DNA of 64,000 nucleotides from Alphaproteobacteria bacterium (GTDB lineage Bacteria > Pseudomonadota > Alphaproteobacteria > UBA9219), in the NCBI GenBank assembly GCA_031291435.1, contig JARLJC010000290.1, positions 1 to 64,000 of the forward strand, read 5' to 3'. Every line of letters begins with the position of its first letter. Position 1 is the first letter of the stretch. Shown here in pieces: positions 48,650 to 59,196 of this stretch. The notes below the pieces were generated by a model. It ran no database searches. It worked only from the letters and a program-made list of their open reading frames with translations, and was not told the origin of the DNA. The position numbers and the translations under genes are program-made.

Positions 48650-49890
48650 GCGCCGATGCGAATACAGCCGGATTTCTGCGCGGCAAAAAATTTCTGATCG
48701 TTTCTGCTTTGTTTCCCCCCGATGTGCTGGGCGGCGCGGAAATGACCGCCGCCGAACAGGCCCTGTGGCTCGCTAAAAACGGCGCGGAAGTCGGTGTATT
48801 GACCACAGCCAAAAACCGCGACGAAGTTTGCGCGGGCAAAATGGAAAACGGATTGAAAGTATGGCGGGTGTGGGCACCGCGCCCCTATCCCATGTTCTTT
48901 TTTGCCGCGGCGAAATTCTGGCAGAAACCGCTGTGGCATTTGCAGGATCATCTCGACCCGCGCAACCGGTGGCTGGCGGCGAAAGTGCTGGATGCCTTCC
49001 AGCCCGATTACGCGCTGGTGCATGTATTGCAGGGCCTCGGCTACAATGTGCTGAAGGAAATCGGGCGGCGGAATATTCCGGTCGTTTATTTCACCCATGA
49101 TTTAAGCCTTGCCTGCCTGCGCACGACAATGTTCAAGGGCGGCGCGGAATGTACGGCGCAATGCGGCGCATGCAAAATTTCATCGGCATACAAGGCAAGC
49201 GTGGCGGCAAAGATTCCGCATCTGGCTTATTGTGCGCCCTCGCGCACGCATCTGGAAAAACTCGTGCGCTATTTCCCGGTCAAGGCAAGACCGCATACGG
49301 CGATATTCAATGCCAATAAATATCCGGCGGCGACCGTCGCGCGGACGGAAAGCGATAGGTTGCGCATCCTTTATGTCGGGCGGCTACATCACACCAAGGG
49401 AATACAGGTGCTGCTGGCGGCGGCTGCGGAACTGGCGAAGACATCTCCCCTTACCGTGACCGTGGCGGGCGCGGGCCCGGACGAAGAGGCTTTGCGCGCC
49501 CAATATGGCGATGCCGAATGGTGCCATTTTGCCGGGTTCCTGCCGCAAACGGAAATCAGCAACCTGATGATCGGCAGCGATGTACTGGTCATGCCCTCGC
49601 TAGTGGCCGAGTCGCTGGGGGGATCTGCGGTGCATGCTTTGACGCTAGGTCTGCCGGTGATCGGCAGCGACATCGGCGGCATTCCCGAACTGGTGAGTGA
49701 CGGCAAAAACGGATTACTGGTCGCCCCCGGCGACCAGGAGGCCTTGCGCGCAGCCCTCGAAAAAGTGACGCGCGAACCAGCCCTGCTTGAAAACTGGCGC
49801 GCTTACGCGCTGGCGGACACAAGGCGGTTCGATCAGGATTATCTGGGCAAACAGATCGTCGATCTGGTCAGGAAACTGCCGGCGGCGTAA
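48646..49890 (+). CDS. Glycosyltransferase family 4
   Basis: FPPDVLGGAEMTAAEQALWLAKNGAEV...ILYVGRLHHTKGIQVLL...MPSLVAESLGGSAVHALTLGLPVIGSDIGGIPELV. Confidence 0.93.
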   Translation: MSADANTAGFLRGKKFLIVSALFPPDVLGGAEMTAAEQALWLAKNGAEVGVLTTAKNRDEVCAGKMENGLKVWRVWAPRPYPMFFFAAAKFWQKPLWHLQDHLDPRNRWLAAKVLDAFQPDYALVHVLQGLGYNVLKEIGRRNIPVVYFTHDLSLACLRTTMFKGGAECTAQCGACKISSAYKASVAAKIPHLAYCAPSRTHLEKLVRYFPVKARPHTAIFNANKYPAATVARTESDRLRILYVGRLHHTKGIQVLLAAAAELAKTSPLTVTVAGAGPDEEALRAQYGDAEWCHFAGFLPQTEISNLMIGSDVLVMPSLVAESLGGSAVHALTLGLPVIGSDIGGIPELVSDGKNGLLVAPGDQEALRAALEKVTREPALLENWRAYALADTRRFDQDYLGKQIVDLVRKLPAA

Positions 49891-51181
49891 GCGCGGCTTT
49901 GACGCGCGCGGTATAGGGCCGCACAAAACCGCGCGTGACGGCCATGCCGACGATAATCGCGAACAAAGAATCCTCGATCAGGCTGTCGGTAATGCCCACC
50001 GCCAGCGCGCAGAAATTGATCAGCGCCATGGGTTCGAAAGTCGCGGGATCGGTGAGATAGACCGGCTTCTGGCTGCGGAAAAAAGAGAAGAAGAACGGAA
50101 CGACCAGAAACAGCCCGCCGGTCACGAACAGATAGACGAAAAGATTGTCGGCGGGCGACCAGATCAGCGGCTCGCCCACCATCTGCCCCATGCCGACGCC
50201 GCCGATGCCGCGCCCGAACAGATCGTTGCCGCTTTGCTGCAGAAGCTGGAACGAAGCCGGCCACACATCGAGGATGCGATCGATGATCGAGCTGGAAGTA
50301 AAAAATCCGGCATCGGGAATGGCGAACAAAGCATGCGCGCCGAGCGTCAACGGCAAGAAAACAATCAGCACCGCCAGGGCCATCTGGCAGGCCTGCGCCC
50401 AGTAATAAGGCACGAGCGATTGCGGCGAAGATGCCTTCATGTAGGTATAGACGGCGACGATCATCGGCAGGACCGCCAGCGCGACGATTTCGGTTTTATT
50501 GGTAGTAAGATAAAGCGCCACACCGGAGACCACGAAACAGGCGGCTTTGACCGTCCAATGATAGCGGCGCGAAGCGAGGATATAGGCGTAGGAAAAGAGA
50601 ATGCCCCCCGCGACCGAATAACTGGCGCGGCTGAAACCCGGCAGACGGTCGACGCCGTTTGACGCCCACCATTGGATGCCCATGCTCATATGCAGGCCGT
50701 GCGCTTCGTAGCTGAGCCCCACCCACGGAAACGACACGACAGAATTGATGAAGATGCCGGTGACCGAACACAGCCAGATCAGCGGCATGAAACGGAGGAC
50801 GAAATCTTCCTGCTCATAAACGACGACCAGAGCCCCCAGCAGGAAGAACGCCCAGATATAAAAGCCGAACACACTCTGCATCGGTACAAAGGGACCGATG
50901 ACAGCGTGGAACAGGAACACGCCGATCCAGACCAGTAGAACCCCCATGAAAGGTTCGATGGGGCGGCGCGCGCCGAGGCGCGTCCAGTAAATAATAAAAT
51001 AAAACACCGCCAGAACGCTGGGGATATTGCTGACATAAAGCGCGCCAACATCGGCCAGCAGATAGCGCACGAGGCCGCCGAACACATTATAGAAAAACGC
51101 AAAAATGGCCGTCCATGCGACGATCCTGGCGATGGCATCGGGCGGAGCGGCATGAGGAGGCGTAGCGGCAGGCGCGTTCAT
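49868..51181 (-). CDS. Second O-antigen polymerase/ligase-like membrane protein
   Basis: Start MNAPAATPPHAAPPD at 51181; polytopic; NDLFGRGIGGVGMGQMVGEPLIWSPADNLFVYLFVTGG. Confidence 0.72.
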   Translation of the reverse strand: MNAPAATPPHAAPPDAIARIVAWTAIFAFFYNVFGGLVRYLLADVGALYVSNIPSVLAVFYFIIYWTRLGARRPIEPFMGVLLVWIGVFLFHAVIGPFVPMQSVFGFYIWAFFLLGALVVVYEQEDFVLRFMPLIWLCSVTGIFINSVVSFPWVGLSYEAHGLHMSMGIQWWASNGVDRLPGFSRASYSVAGGILFSYAYILASRRYHWTVKAACFVVSGVALYLTTNKTEIVALAVLPMIVAVYTYMKASSPQSLVPYYWAQACQMALAVLIVFLPLTLGAHALFAIPDAGFFTSSSIIDRILDVWPASFQLLQQSGNDLFGRGIGGVGMGQMVGEPLIWSPADNLFVYLFVTGGLFLVVPFFFSFFRSQKPVYLTDPATFEPMALINFCALAVGITDSLIEDSLFAIIVGMAVTRGFVRPYTARVKAALTPPAVS

Positions 51182-52467
51182 GGTCTTGCATTTCCCTGGG
51201 CGGCCGGTTTCACGATTGTCGGCATGATATCCGCCAGAATCGAGGTCGCGCGCCCTTTCGCTGATTGTACCTGTTCTGTGCCGCCCAGCAAGCGGGTCGC
51301 CGTCCACTTGCCCGGCGGCAGGGTTATATCGAGGGTGTGCTCGCCCTCGGCCGTCCACAGAACATAGGCTCGATCCGCCTTTCCTTTGAAAGCCAGAAAA
51401 ACATGATGATCGTCGCGGGCGATGACGGAATCGAAGCGATAGCCGCGCAGGAGCCCCGCTAACTCCTGGATCGCGAGGAAGGCGGGCTTTTCGATGTCTT
51501 CGGCCTCGGCGTCGGCCAGCGAACCCTGCCGCAGCAGGCCGAATTTAAATTCGCGGTCGAAAATATTGGGGCCGTCATCCTGCCAGTCGTACCAGATGGT
51601 AAAAGGCATGCGCGCCGCCGTTCCTTCGAGCAGAGCGCGGACGACATAGGCAGCCTGGGTTTCTTCGTCGACGCCGCGCAGCCAGGTGCTGTAGCCCCAT
51701 TCCCCGGCGATCAGCGGTATGCGGGCGGGGTCGATGCCGTCGCTTTGCATCATGCGGCGGATGGTTGCCAGCTGCGGCTCGATGCTTTCGGGCGCGTCGT
51801 TGCCGCGATAGGGATGGATGGTTATGGCGTTCCATTGATGCGCCGCGCGCGAATGCAGAACCTTGTCGAGGAAATCAAGGGCGGCGGGAACCAGCTTGGC
51901 GTCGCGCGTCGGCCCGGCCAGCGCAGGCCCCATGACAAGCGCGGCGGGATCGGCCTTGCGAATGGCGAATGTGGCGGCGTTGGCAAGGGCAATGTACTGA
52001 TCGACATTCGCTTCCGGCCGCCAGAAGCCCCAGTTGGGCTCGTTATAAATTTCCCACGCGACATTCTGCCCGGCGAAATGGTCGGCGGCAGCGGCAGCGA
52101 AGTCAGCGAAGGCGGCGCGGGCCTCGGGCGAAGCGGGCGACTGATCGTGATCGTAAAGCGGGTTGCTGTAATCAAGGATGAAAAGAACGCGGATATTGGC
52201 GGCCTGCGCCGCGGCGGCGAGGCGATCATAGGCGGAGAAATCGTAATCTCCCTGAATACGCTCGACCGTTTCCCAGAACATGTCCTGCCGCACCCAGCCA
52301 AAGCCCGCTTTTTTAAGATAGGCCATGTTGGCGTCGAGGTCTTTGTCGAGGAAATGGATATTGACGCCGAAAGATTGCGGGATCGGCGGTACCGGCAATG
52401 CGGGTTGCGCGGCGCGGGCCGAAGCTTCGGACAATAAAAGCAGGATGCAGAGAACGAGGATTTTCAT
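51178..52467 (-). CDS. Secreted glycoside hydrolase (clan GH-A-like)
   Basis: Signal peptide; FGWVRQDMFWETVERIQGDYDFSAYDRL; WEIYNEPNWGFWRPEA; LIAGEWGYSTW (paired Glu residues). Confidence 0.82.
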   Translation of the reverse strand: MKILVLCILLLLSEASARAAQPALPVPPIPQSFGVNIHFLDKDLDANMAYLKKAGFGWVRQDMFWETVERIQGDYDFSAYDRLAAAAQAANIRVLFILDYSNPLYDHDQSPASPEARAAFADFAAAAADHFAGQNVAWEIYNEPNWGFWRPEANVDQYIALANAATFAIRKADPAALVMGPALAGPTRDAKLVPAALDFLDKVLHSRAAHQWNAITIHPYRGNDAPESIEPQLATIRRMMQSDGIDPARIPLIAGEWGYSTWLRGVDEETQAAYVVRALLEGTAARMPFTIWYDWQDDGPNIFDREFKFGLLRQGSLADAEAEDIEKPAFLAIQELAGLLRGYRFDSVIARDDHHVFLAFKGKADRAYVLWTAEGEHTLDITLPPGKWTATRLLGGTEQVQSAKGRATSILADIMPTIVKPAAQGNARP

Positions 52468-53555
52468 GCGGGGCTCTTGCGCCGCGAAGCAGGTTTGAGT
52501 TTCCGCAAAATCGGTTTCTCGAACAGAAGATGAAAAACGATACCGGCCGCAACCGCAACCGCCGCCATGATGACAAAGATCAGTCCCGGCGGCAGGAAGT
52601 CCGGCAGATGCGCGGCAATGACGATTTTTGCCAGCAGGGAAAGCAGCGGGAAATGGATGAGATAAAGCCCATAGGAAGCATCCCCCAGAAGAATAAGGAA
52701 AGCCGGAACCTTGATGTGCCCGCTGCGTTCAAGCTCGATGAAACCGAGCAAAGCCAGCGCGCTGCCGAGGCCGTAAAGCTGGCTGCCCCACAAAGTCCAT
52801 TCCCCGTTGAGTGCGAAAGATTCATACATCCCGGTGGCAAGGAAGATGCCGATCCCCGCCAGCGCGGGCACCCACGGATGTTCGACGCGCCCATGCCTGA
52901 CCGCCCACGCGCAGAGCGCGCCATAGAGAAAGAGAAAATGCAGCGGGCTGAAAATCACCGGCAGCAGCGATACGGTGGGAACGCCGCCCTCGGGCGGAAG
53001 CACGCTATTGCCCGCGAAAACCCATGCCGCACCGAGAAGATCGACGGCCATCAAGGCGATGCCGAAGCGCGGTGCGGCGATCAGGCAGGCAAAGCCCGCA
53101 TAAAACAGGATTTCATGTTTCAAAGTCCAGGCGACGACCAGCGTGGTTCCGGTCGGCGTCGGCAAAAGGCTGAGATCGCCGAAGAGATGAATGAAGCCGT
53201 GCGGCGCATCCTTGGCAAAAGCAGGTACGAAAAAATAAATCGGCAGAAGGACAGCCAGCACCAGCCAGTAAACCGGATAAATGCGGACGAAACGCTTGGC
53301 AGCGAAAGAACGCAGGCGCGACGGCAGGCCGATATCCTTCCAATGAATATGGGCGATGATAAATCCGCTGAGGACGAAGAAATATTCGACCCCGGCATGG
53401 CCGAACATGAAGCCCTGCCAGATCTGCTGCGGGAAATATTTATCGAGCCCGAAGATCGAGCCGTTAAGGTGAAACAGCACGACGATGAGGGCGGCAAGGC
53501 CGCGCCCGGCTTGCAGGGTCTGGAGAGTCGGGGGAAGGGCTGCGGCTTTGCTCAT
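52464..53555 (-). CDS. Acyltransferase family 3
   Basis: LQTLQAGRGLAALIVVLFHLNGSIFG; GVEYFFVLSGFIIAHIHWKD. Confidence 0.9.
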   Translation of the reverse strand: MSKAAALPPTLQTLQAGRGLAALIVVLFHLNGSIFGLDKYFPQQIWQGFMFGHAGVEYFFVLSGFIIAHIHWKDIGLPSRLRSFAAKRFVRIYPVYWLVLAVLLPIYFFVPAFAKDAPHGFIHLFGDLSLLPTPTGTTLVVAWTLKHEILFYAGFACLIAAPRFGIALMAVDLLGAAWVFAGNSVLPPEGGVPTVSLLPVIFSPLHFLFLYGALCAWAVRHGRVEHPWVPALAGIGIFLATGMYESFALNGEWTLWGSQLYGLGSALALLGFIELERSGHIKVPAFLILLGDASYGLYLIHFPLLSLLAKIVIAAHLPDFLPPGLIFVIMAAVAVAAGIVFHLLFEKPILRKLKPASRRKSPA

Positions 53556-53661
53556 ACATGTTAAGACCTATCATGCTCCGCGGCTGGCGGGCAACGGGCG
53601 AATAGGACGTTTTTCTTTTGACGGCAGGGTGCTAGAGCTAGGAATGCAGATTCTTGCTTAA

Positions 53662-54723
53662 TTGGGACGGCTTTCCATGTTCATCAATGCCCGCTTCCTG
53701 ACCCAGCGCGTGACGGGGGTCCAACGCTTTGCGCGCGAGATTACCGGCGCAACGGCGAATATGGGGCTGCTAGGCAAGCCAGTTCTGCTGGCGCCACGCG
53801 ATGCCGCCCTGCCCCGCGATTTTCACGGGCTGGAAGTGCGGCAGACGGGATCGCGCCACGGCCATGTCTGGGAACAGATCGACCTGCCGCGTGCGGCGGC
53901 GGATGATTTTCTGATCAATCTTTGCAATACCGCCCCGGCTTTTAAGACGCAGCAACTGGTGGTTCTGCATGACGCCGCCGTGGCCGCCAACGCGCAGAAT
54001 TTCACTTTGGCGTTTCGCGCCTGGTACCAGGTTCTGATCCGCAGTTATGCGCGACGCGCGGCCAAACTGGCGACCGTTTCTACTTTCTCGGCGGATGAAA
54101 TGGCGCGCTGCTTCGGCATTCCGCGCGGGCATATCGAGATCATCCCCGAATCCGGCGAGCACATTCTGCGCCAGACGCCGGATTACAGTTTGCATGACAA
54201 ATTCGGGCTGGAACAAGACGGTTATTTCCTCGCCGTCAGCAGCCACGCGCCGACCAAGAATTTCTGCGGCATTCTGGAAGCCGTCGCGCAACTGCCGCCG
54301 CTGCCCTTCAAATTCGTGATTGTCGGCGGGCGCGATGCGCGGGTTTTCAACGCCGGGGCGCTCGACGCCAAAGGCGCCATTGAAACCGGCTATGTCAGCG
54401 ACGCGCAATTGCGGGCTCTCTATGAGCGCGCGGCGTGCTTCGTTTATCCTTCGCTCTATGAAGGATTTGGATTGCCGCCTCTCGAAGCGATGTCCTGCGG
54501 CTGTCCGGTTCTGACATCGAACACGACATCGTTGCCGGAGACTTGCGGCGCGGCTGCGGCTTACTGCAATCCGCATGACAGCGGCGATATTGCGCGGCAG
54601 CTCGCCACCCTGCTCGGCAGCCGCACGGCGCGTGATGAGCTGCGCGCGGCAGGGCTGAAACGCGCCAAGGCATGGACTTGGGCGCGGGCGGCCACGCGGC
54701 TCAACGACATCATTTCCGGTTGA
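53662..54723 (+). CDS. Glycosyltransferase family 4 (start probably 53674 or 53695)
   Basis: INARFLTQRVTGVQRFAREI...FVYPSLYEGFGLPPLEAMSCGCPVLTSNTTSLPE. Confidence 0.93.
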   Translation: MGRLSMFINARFLTQRVTGVQRFAREITGATANMGLLGKPVLLAPRDAALPRDFHGLEVRQTGSRHGHVWEQIDLPRAAADDFLINLCNTAPAFKTQQLVVLHDAAVAANAQNFTLAFRAWYQVLIRSYARRAAKLATVSTFSADEMARCFGIPRGHIEIIPESGEHILRQTPDYSLHDKFGLEQDGYFLAVSSHAPTKNFCGILEAVAQLPPLPFKFVIVGGRDARVFNAGALDAKGAIETGYVSDAQLRALYERAACFVYPSLYEGFGLPPLEAMSCGCPVLTSNTTSLPETCGAAAAYCNPHDSGDIARQLATLLGSRTARDELRAAGLKRAKAWTWARAATRLNDIISG

Positions 54724-54731
54724 GGGCCGCC

Positions 54732-55841
54732 ATGCGTATCTGCCACGTTCTCGAAACTTCCGGCGGCGGCAGCGCGCAAGTGGTACATGAACTGGTGCGC
54801 TATGGCCTTGAACAAGGCGACGCTGTCACCGTGATTTACGCGCCCGACCGCGCCGATGCCGGGACTATCGCGCGCCTGTCGGCTCTGCCGGGTGTGCGTA
54901 TGCTGGCCAGCCCGATGCAGCGCAAAATCGGGCCGCGCGATGTGGCCGACGGATGGAAACTCTACCGGCTGCTGAAACAGAACGGCCCGTTCGACATCAT
55001 CCACGGACATAGTTCCAAGGCGGGGGCTTTGACGCGCGTTGCCGGATTGTTCCTGCCCGGCAAGGTGATTTATACGCCGCACGGTTTTTATTCGATGATG
55101 CCGGGAACGCCCGCTTATTATGGCTGGATTGAATGGCTGCTGAGCTGGCTGGGCCCCGCCGTGGTCAGCGTATCGCTGGGCGAATTCCGGCATAGCGAGC
55201 AACTGGGCATCGCGTCGCGAAAACTGTTTCTCATTCCCAACGGCGCTTCGCCGCGTTTTACCGCGACGCGTGAGGAAGCACGGCGGAAACTTGGCGTCGA
55301 TGAAGAAACGGTTTTATTCGGCTTTATCGGACGCATGGAACCGCAGAAGAACCCTATGCGCGCCATTGACGCGTTTGCACAGGCCGCCGCCGATTTTCCC
55401 AACGCGCGTTTCGTCATGTTGGGCGATGGCAGTCTATTCGACGCGGCGAAAGCTGAGCGCGACAGGCTCGGCATGCAGACGCGTATCGATCTGCCGGGCA
55501 TGCGGCAAGCGCGCGACCTCATTCCCGGTTTCGACTGCCTGATTGGCAGCAGCGATTTCGAAACGCTGCCGATTTCGTTTCTCGAATGCCTGCATGCGGG
55601 CGTGCCGATCGTGACCACACCGATCGGCGGATGCGAGGAAGCAATCATCGAAGGACGCACCGGTTTCGCGGCGCGCGATTTTTCGACAGCGGCTCTGGCG
55701 ACCAAAATAAGGCATTATCTTGATGCGAATGCGGCGCAGCGGCGTCTGATGGCCGATGCCGCATTGCAGCAATCCTCCCTCTTCACGGCCGATATTATGG
55801 CGGCCAAATACCGCGATCTGTACCGCCGACTGGTAATATAA
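54732..55841 (+). CDS. Glycosyltransferase family 4
   Basis: MRICHVLETSGGGSAQVVHELVRY...IHGHSSKAGALTRVAG...FIGRMEPQKNPMRAIDAFA. Confidence 0.93.
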   Translation: MRICHVLETSGGGSAQVVHELVRYGLEQGDAVTVIYAPDRADAGTIARLSALPGVRMLASPMQRKIGPRDVADGWKLYRLLKQNGPFDIIHGHSSKAGALTRVAGLFLPGKVIYTPHGFYSMMPGTPAYYGWIEWLLSWLGPAVVSVSLGEFRHSEQLGIASRKLFLIPNGASPRFTATREEARRKLGVDEETVLFGFIGRMEPQKNPMRAIDAFAQAAADFPNARFVMLGDGSLFDAAKAERDRLGMQTRIDLPGMRQARDLIPGFDCLIGSSDFETLPISFLECLHAGVPIVTTPIGGCEEAIIEGRTGFAARDFSTAALATKIRHYLDANAAQRRLMADAALQQSSLFTADIMAAKYRDLYRRLVI

Positions 55842-56027
55842 AACCTCGGAAACAACCCGAAGATTGTATTTTATCCCTCTGTTTATTATAAATTTTTCAT
55901 TATGAAACTAATGGCCAGCTTTCGTTAACCAAAACAACTCTATACAGTTCGGCCTGATCGTTTATACACTCATGTCAAGCAAGAGCAGAATATAGCGGTT
56001 ACTTATATTTGGCAGCGAAGGATTATC

Positions 56028-57578
56028 ATGACGGCCCCGATACAAACGGCTGAAGAGCAAACGCTAAGCGCACCTATCCCGACCAAAAACGTGGAACAGG
56101 CGACGGCGCAGCTCGGTCATCTTCTCAACGAAATTCAAAGCGAACCAGATTTTTTCCCGCGCATTCTTCCTTTCCGTTACAGCGTCGCGCGCGTGTTGCG
56201 CGGTTATCGCATGACCGACGCGCTGGCTCTGGCGGTCGGCTTTTCCTGCGCGTGGATTCTGGCCATAACGATTAACGCCGTGTTTTTTGGGCGTCACGAT
56301 CTGGAGCATCATGCGACCACACGCTTCCTGATCAAAGCGAGCCAGATTATTCTGCTCGGCTCCTGCGTCATTGTCTGGTTCACGCATAAAGGCCATTACC
56401 GCATGCGCATGCCGTTCTGGACCGAGACCAAACAGATCGTCGAGGCCATGACTTTCGCCATGCTGGCCGATACCTTCTTTCATTCGCTCGCCAAGCAGGA
56501 TTTTTCGCGCCTGTGGCTAGTGTCGGGCTGGATGATCGGCGGGCTGGTCATGATCGGTTTTCGTTCCCTGTGGCGCCGCAATGCGAACAACAAGGGCAAA
56601 TGGAAAGTGCGCGCCCTGCTGGTCGGCAAAGGCGAAACCGCCAACGAAACGCGCCGCGCCGTAGCCGAGGAAACCGGCCTTGGCTTCGATATCGCCGCGC
56701 AGATCGACAATCTGCCCGCCGCGTTCGAGGCCGCCGGACGTTCGTGGCAGAATCTGTGCGCCCATTATGATACGGATTATGTGGTTATCGCCCTCGACGG
56801 CGCCGACCTGATGAAGGCCGAACAGGCCTTCGCGCAATTGATGCGCGAAGATGTGCCGTTCTCGGTTTCGCCGCCCATGCATAATGTGCCGGTGTTCGGG
56901 ATGGTGCCGCAGTATTTCTTCAATCACGACGTCATGCTGCTGACCCATAATCACGGGCTCAATCAGCGTTTCCCGCGCACCATGAAACGGACATTCGATA
57001 TCGTGGTGTCGTCGCTGGCCCTGCTGGCGCTGAGCCCGGTCTTGCTAACCGTCGCCTTTATTGTGCGGAAAGACGGCGGCCCGGCTTTGTTCGGACATCG
57101 CCGCCTCGGCATGCTCGGCAAATCATTCCCGTGCCTGAAATTCCGCTCCATGGCCGTCAACAGCGACGTGGCTTTGAAAAAATTACTGGAAGAAAGTGCG
57201 GAAGCCCGCGAAGAATGGGAACGCGATCACAAACTGCGCAACGATCCGCGCGTAACGCCGATCGGCAAATTCCTGCGCCGCACCAGCATCGATGAATTGC
57301 CGCAGCTTATCAACGTCCTGCGCGGCGATATGAGCATCGTCGGCCCGCGCCCGATCATTGTCGCCGAGACGCAGAAATACGACAACGACATCAGCCATTA
57401 TTACCGCGTGCGCCCCGGCATCACCGGGCTGTGGCAGGTCAGCGGCCGCAACGATGTTTCCTATGCCCAGCGCGTGCGCATGGATAGCTGGTATGTCCGC
57501 AACTGGTCGCTGTGGCACGATATCGCCATCATCTGCAAGACCATCCCTGCAGTATTCAAGCGCGACGGCGCTTACTAA
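56028..57578 (+). CDS. Undecaprenyl-phosphate sugar phosphotransferase (WbaP/WcaJ-like)
   Basis: [59 protein letters not shown]...[27 protein letters not shown]. Confidence 0.95.
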   Translation: MTAPIQTAEEQTLSAPIPTKNVEQATAQLGHLLNEIQSEPDFFPRILPFRYSVARVLRGYRMTDALALAVGFSCAWILAITINAVFFGRHDLEHHATTRFLIKASQIILLGSCVIVWFTHKGHYRMRMPFWTETKQIVEAMTFAMLADTFFHSLAKQDFSRLWLVSGWMIGGLVMIGFRSLWRRNANNKGKWKVRALLVGKGETANETRRAVAEETGLGFDIAAQIDNLPAAFEAAGRSWQNLCAHYDTDYVVIALDGADLMKAEQAFAQLMREDVPFSVSPPMHNVPVFGMVPQYFFNHDVMLLTHNHGLNQRFPRTMKRTFDIVVSSLALLALSPVLLTVAFIVRKDGGPALFGHRRLGMLGKSFPCLKFRSMAVNSDVALKKLLEESAEAREEWERDHKLRNDPRVTPIGKFLRRTSIDELPQLINVLRGDMSIVGPRPIIVAETQKYDNDISHYYRVRPGITGLWQVSGRNDVSYAQRVRMDSWYVRNWSLWHDIAIICKTIPAVFKRDGAY

Positions 57579-58999
57579 ACGGTTTCAACCGGCTTCACGC
57601 GGTCTTTCTTGACGTAATCCGCGATCAGGAACGCGAGTTCGAGCGCCTGCGTCGCATTGAGGCGCGGGTCGCAATGGGTTTCGTAACGCGCCGACAGGCC
57701 TGCATCGGTGACCGCCGAAACGCCGCCGGTGCATTCGGTCACTTCCTGCCCCGTCATTTCGAGATGCACACCGCCGGGATGCACGCCTTCGGCCCGACAG
57801 ACATCGAAGAAGCCGCGCACTTCGGCAAGGATACGGCTAAATTCGCGGGTCTTATAACCGCTGGCCGACACCTGCGTGTTGCCATGCATGGGGTCGCTGC
57901 ACCAGACCTCCATGCGTCCGGCTTTCTTCGTCACCCGCAAAAGAGGCGGCAAAGATTTGGCGATTTTATCGTCGCCCATGCGGGCAATCAGCGTCAAACG
58001 GCCCGGTTCGTTGGCGGGGTTGAGGATGTCGATGAGCCGCATGAGGTCGTCGGCGCTCATGTTCGGGCCGCACTTTAATCCCAGCGGATTTTTCACGCCG
58101 CGCAGGAATTCGACATGCGCGCCATCGGGTTGACGCGTGCGCTCTCCTATCCACAGCATATGGGCGGAGACGTCGTACCAGTCGCCGCTGGTGCTGTCGA
58201 TGCGCGTCATAGCCTGCTCGTAAGGCAATAAGAGCGCTTCGTGCGAGGTGTAGAATTCCGTCTCGCGGATTTGTGCCGAGGTTTCGGCGTTGATGTTGCA
58301 GGCGGCCATGAAGCCCAGCGTTTCGTCGATGCGCGAGGCGAGGTCGCGATATCGCTCGCCCTGCAAACTGCTGTCGACAAAGCCGAGATTCCATTGATGC
58401 ACTCGATGCAGGTCGGCATAGCCGCCCTGAATGAAAGCACGCAGGAGATTGAGCGTCGAGGCGGACTGGTTATAAACCTGAATCATACGGTCGGGGTCGG
58501 CACGGCGGGCTTCGGCGGTGAAGTCGATGCCGTTGATGATGTCGCCGCGATAGCTGGGCAGGGTCACGCCGTCGCGGGTTTCGGATTCATCGGAGCGCGG
58601 CTTGGCGAATTGTCCCGCCATGCGGCCGACCTTGACCACCGGGATGCCGCCGCCGAAGGTCAGGATGACGGCCATTTGCAGCATCATGCGGAAGGTATCG
58701 CGGATATTGTTGGCGGAGAATTCGGCGAAGCTTTCGGCACAGTCGCCGCCCTGAAACAGAAAGGCCTCGCCTGCCGCGACTTTGGCGAGCTTCTTTTGCA
58801 GCTTGCGCGCTTCGCCTGCAAAAACCAGCGGCGGGAGTTTGGCGAGGCGGGTTTCGGCTTCCTGCAATTTGGCGGCGTCGAGATAGGCCGGCATCTGTTT
58901 CGCCGGTTTGCTTCTCCAGCTTTCGGGAGTCCAGTTTTTCGTGTCGGTCATGTCTGCCGCCTTAATCATAAGTTGCGCCTCCGGTTCTGGCCGGGGCAA
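57575..58999 (-). CDS. Class II 3-deoxy-7-phosphoheptulonate synthase (start possibly 58951)
   Basis: [80 protein letters not shown]. Confidence 0.96.
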   Translation of the reverse strand: MPRPEPEAQLMIKAADMTDTKNWTPESWRSKPAKQMPAYLDAAKLQEAETRLAKLPPLVFAGEARKLQKKLAKVAAGEAFLFQGGDCAESFAEFSANNIRDTFRMMLQMAVILTFGGGIPVVKVGRMAGQFAKPRSDESETRDGVTLPSYRGDIINGIDFTAEARRADPDRMIQVYNQSASTLNLLRAFIQGGYADLHRVHQWNLGFVDSSLQGERYRDLASRIDETLGFMAACNINAETSAQIRETEFYTSHEALLLPYEQAMTRIDSTSGDWYDVSAHMLWIGERTRQPDGAHVEFLRGVKNPLGLKCGPNMSADDLMRLIDILNPANEPGRLTLIARMGDDKIAKSLPPLLRVTKKAGRMEVWCSDPMHGNTQVSASGYKTREFSRILAEVRGFFDVCRAEGVHPGGVHLEMTGQEVTECTGGVSAVTDAGLSARYETHCDPRLNATQALELAFLIADYVKKDRVKPVETV

Positions 59000-59196
59000 A
59001 GGGATATGTCAAATTGTGGGTGAGGTCGCGTGCAAATGTTCCGGGGTTACCGGAACCAGTAAAACCAACCGTAGGTAAACGCGACTGCGGGCGCAGCCGG
59101 GAAGGCGTTTCCATGGTTAATGCCGATCTTCATAGGGTGATTATACCGCGCCAGTCTCCCCAATCAATCAAATTACTTGCATAAAAGTCGAGTATA

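Noticed and set aside
52398-53564. 388-aa + strand ORF
   Set aside because: Antisense of the acyltransferase; charged low-complexity composition without motifs.
59038-59056. GTTCCGG/CCGGAAC hairpin upstream of DAHP synthase as a riboswitch or attenuator
   Set aside because: Only a 7-bp stem; no Trp/Tyr/Phe leader peptide or alternative pairing seen.
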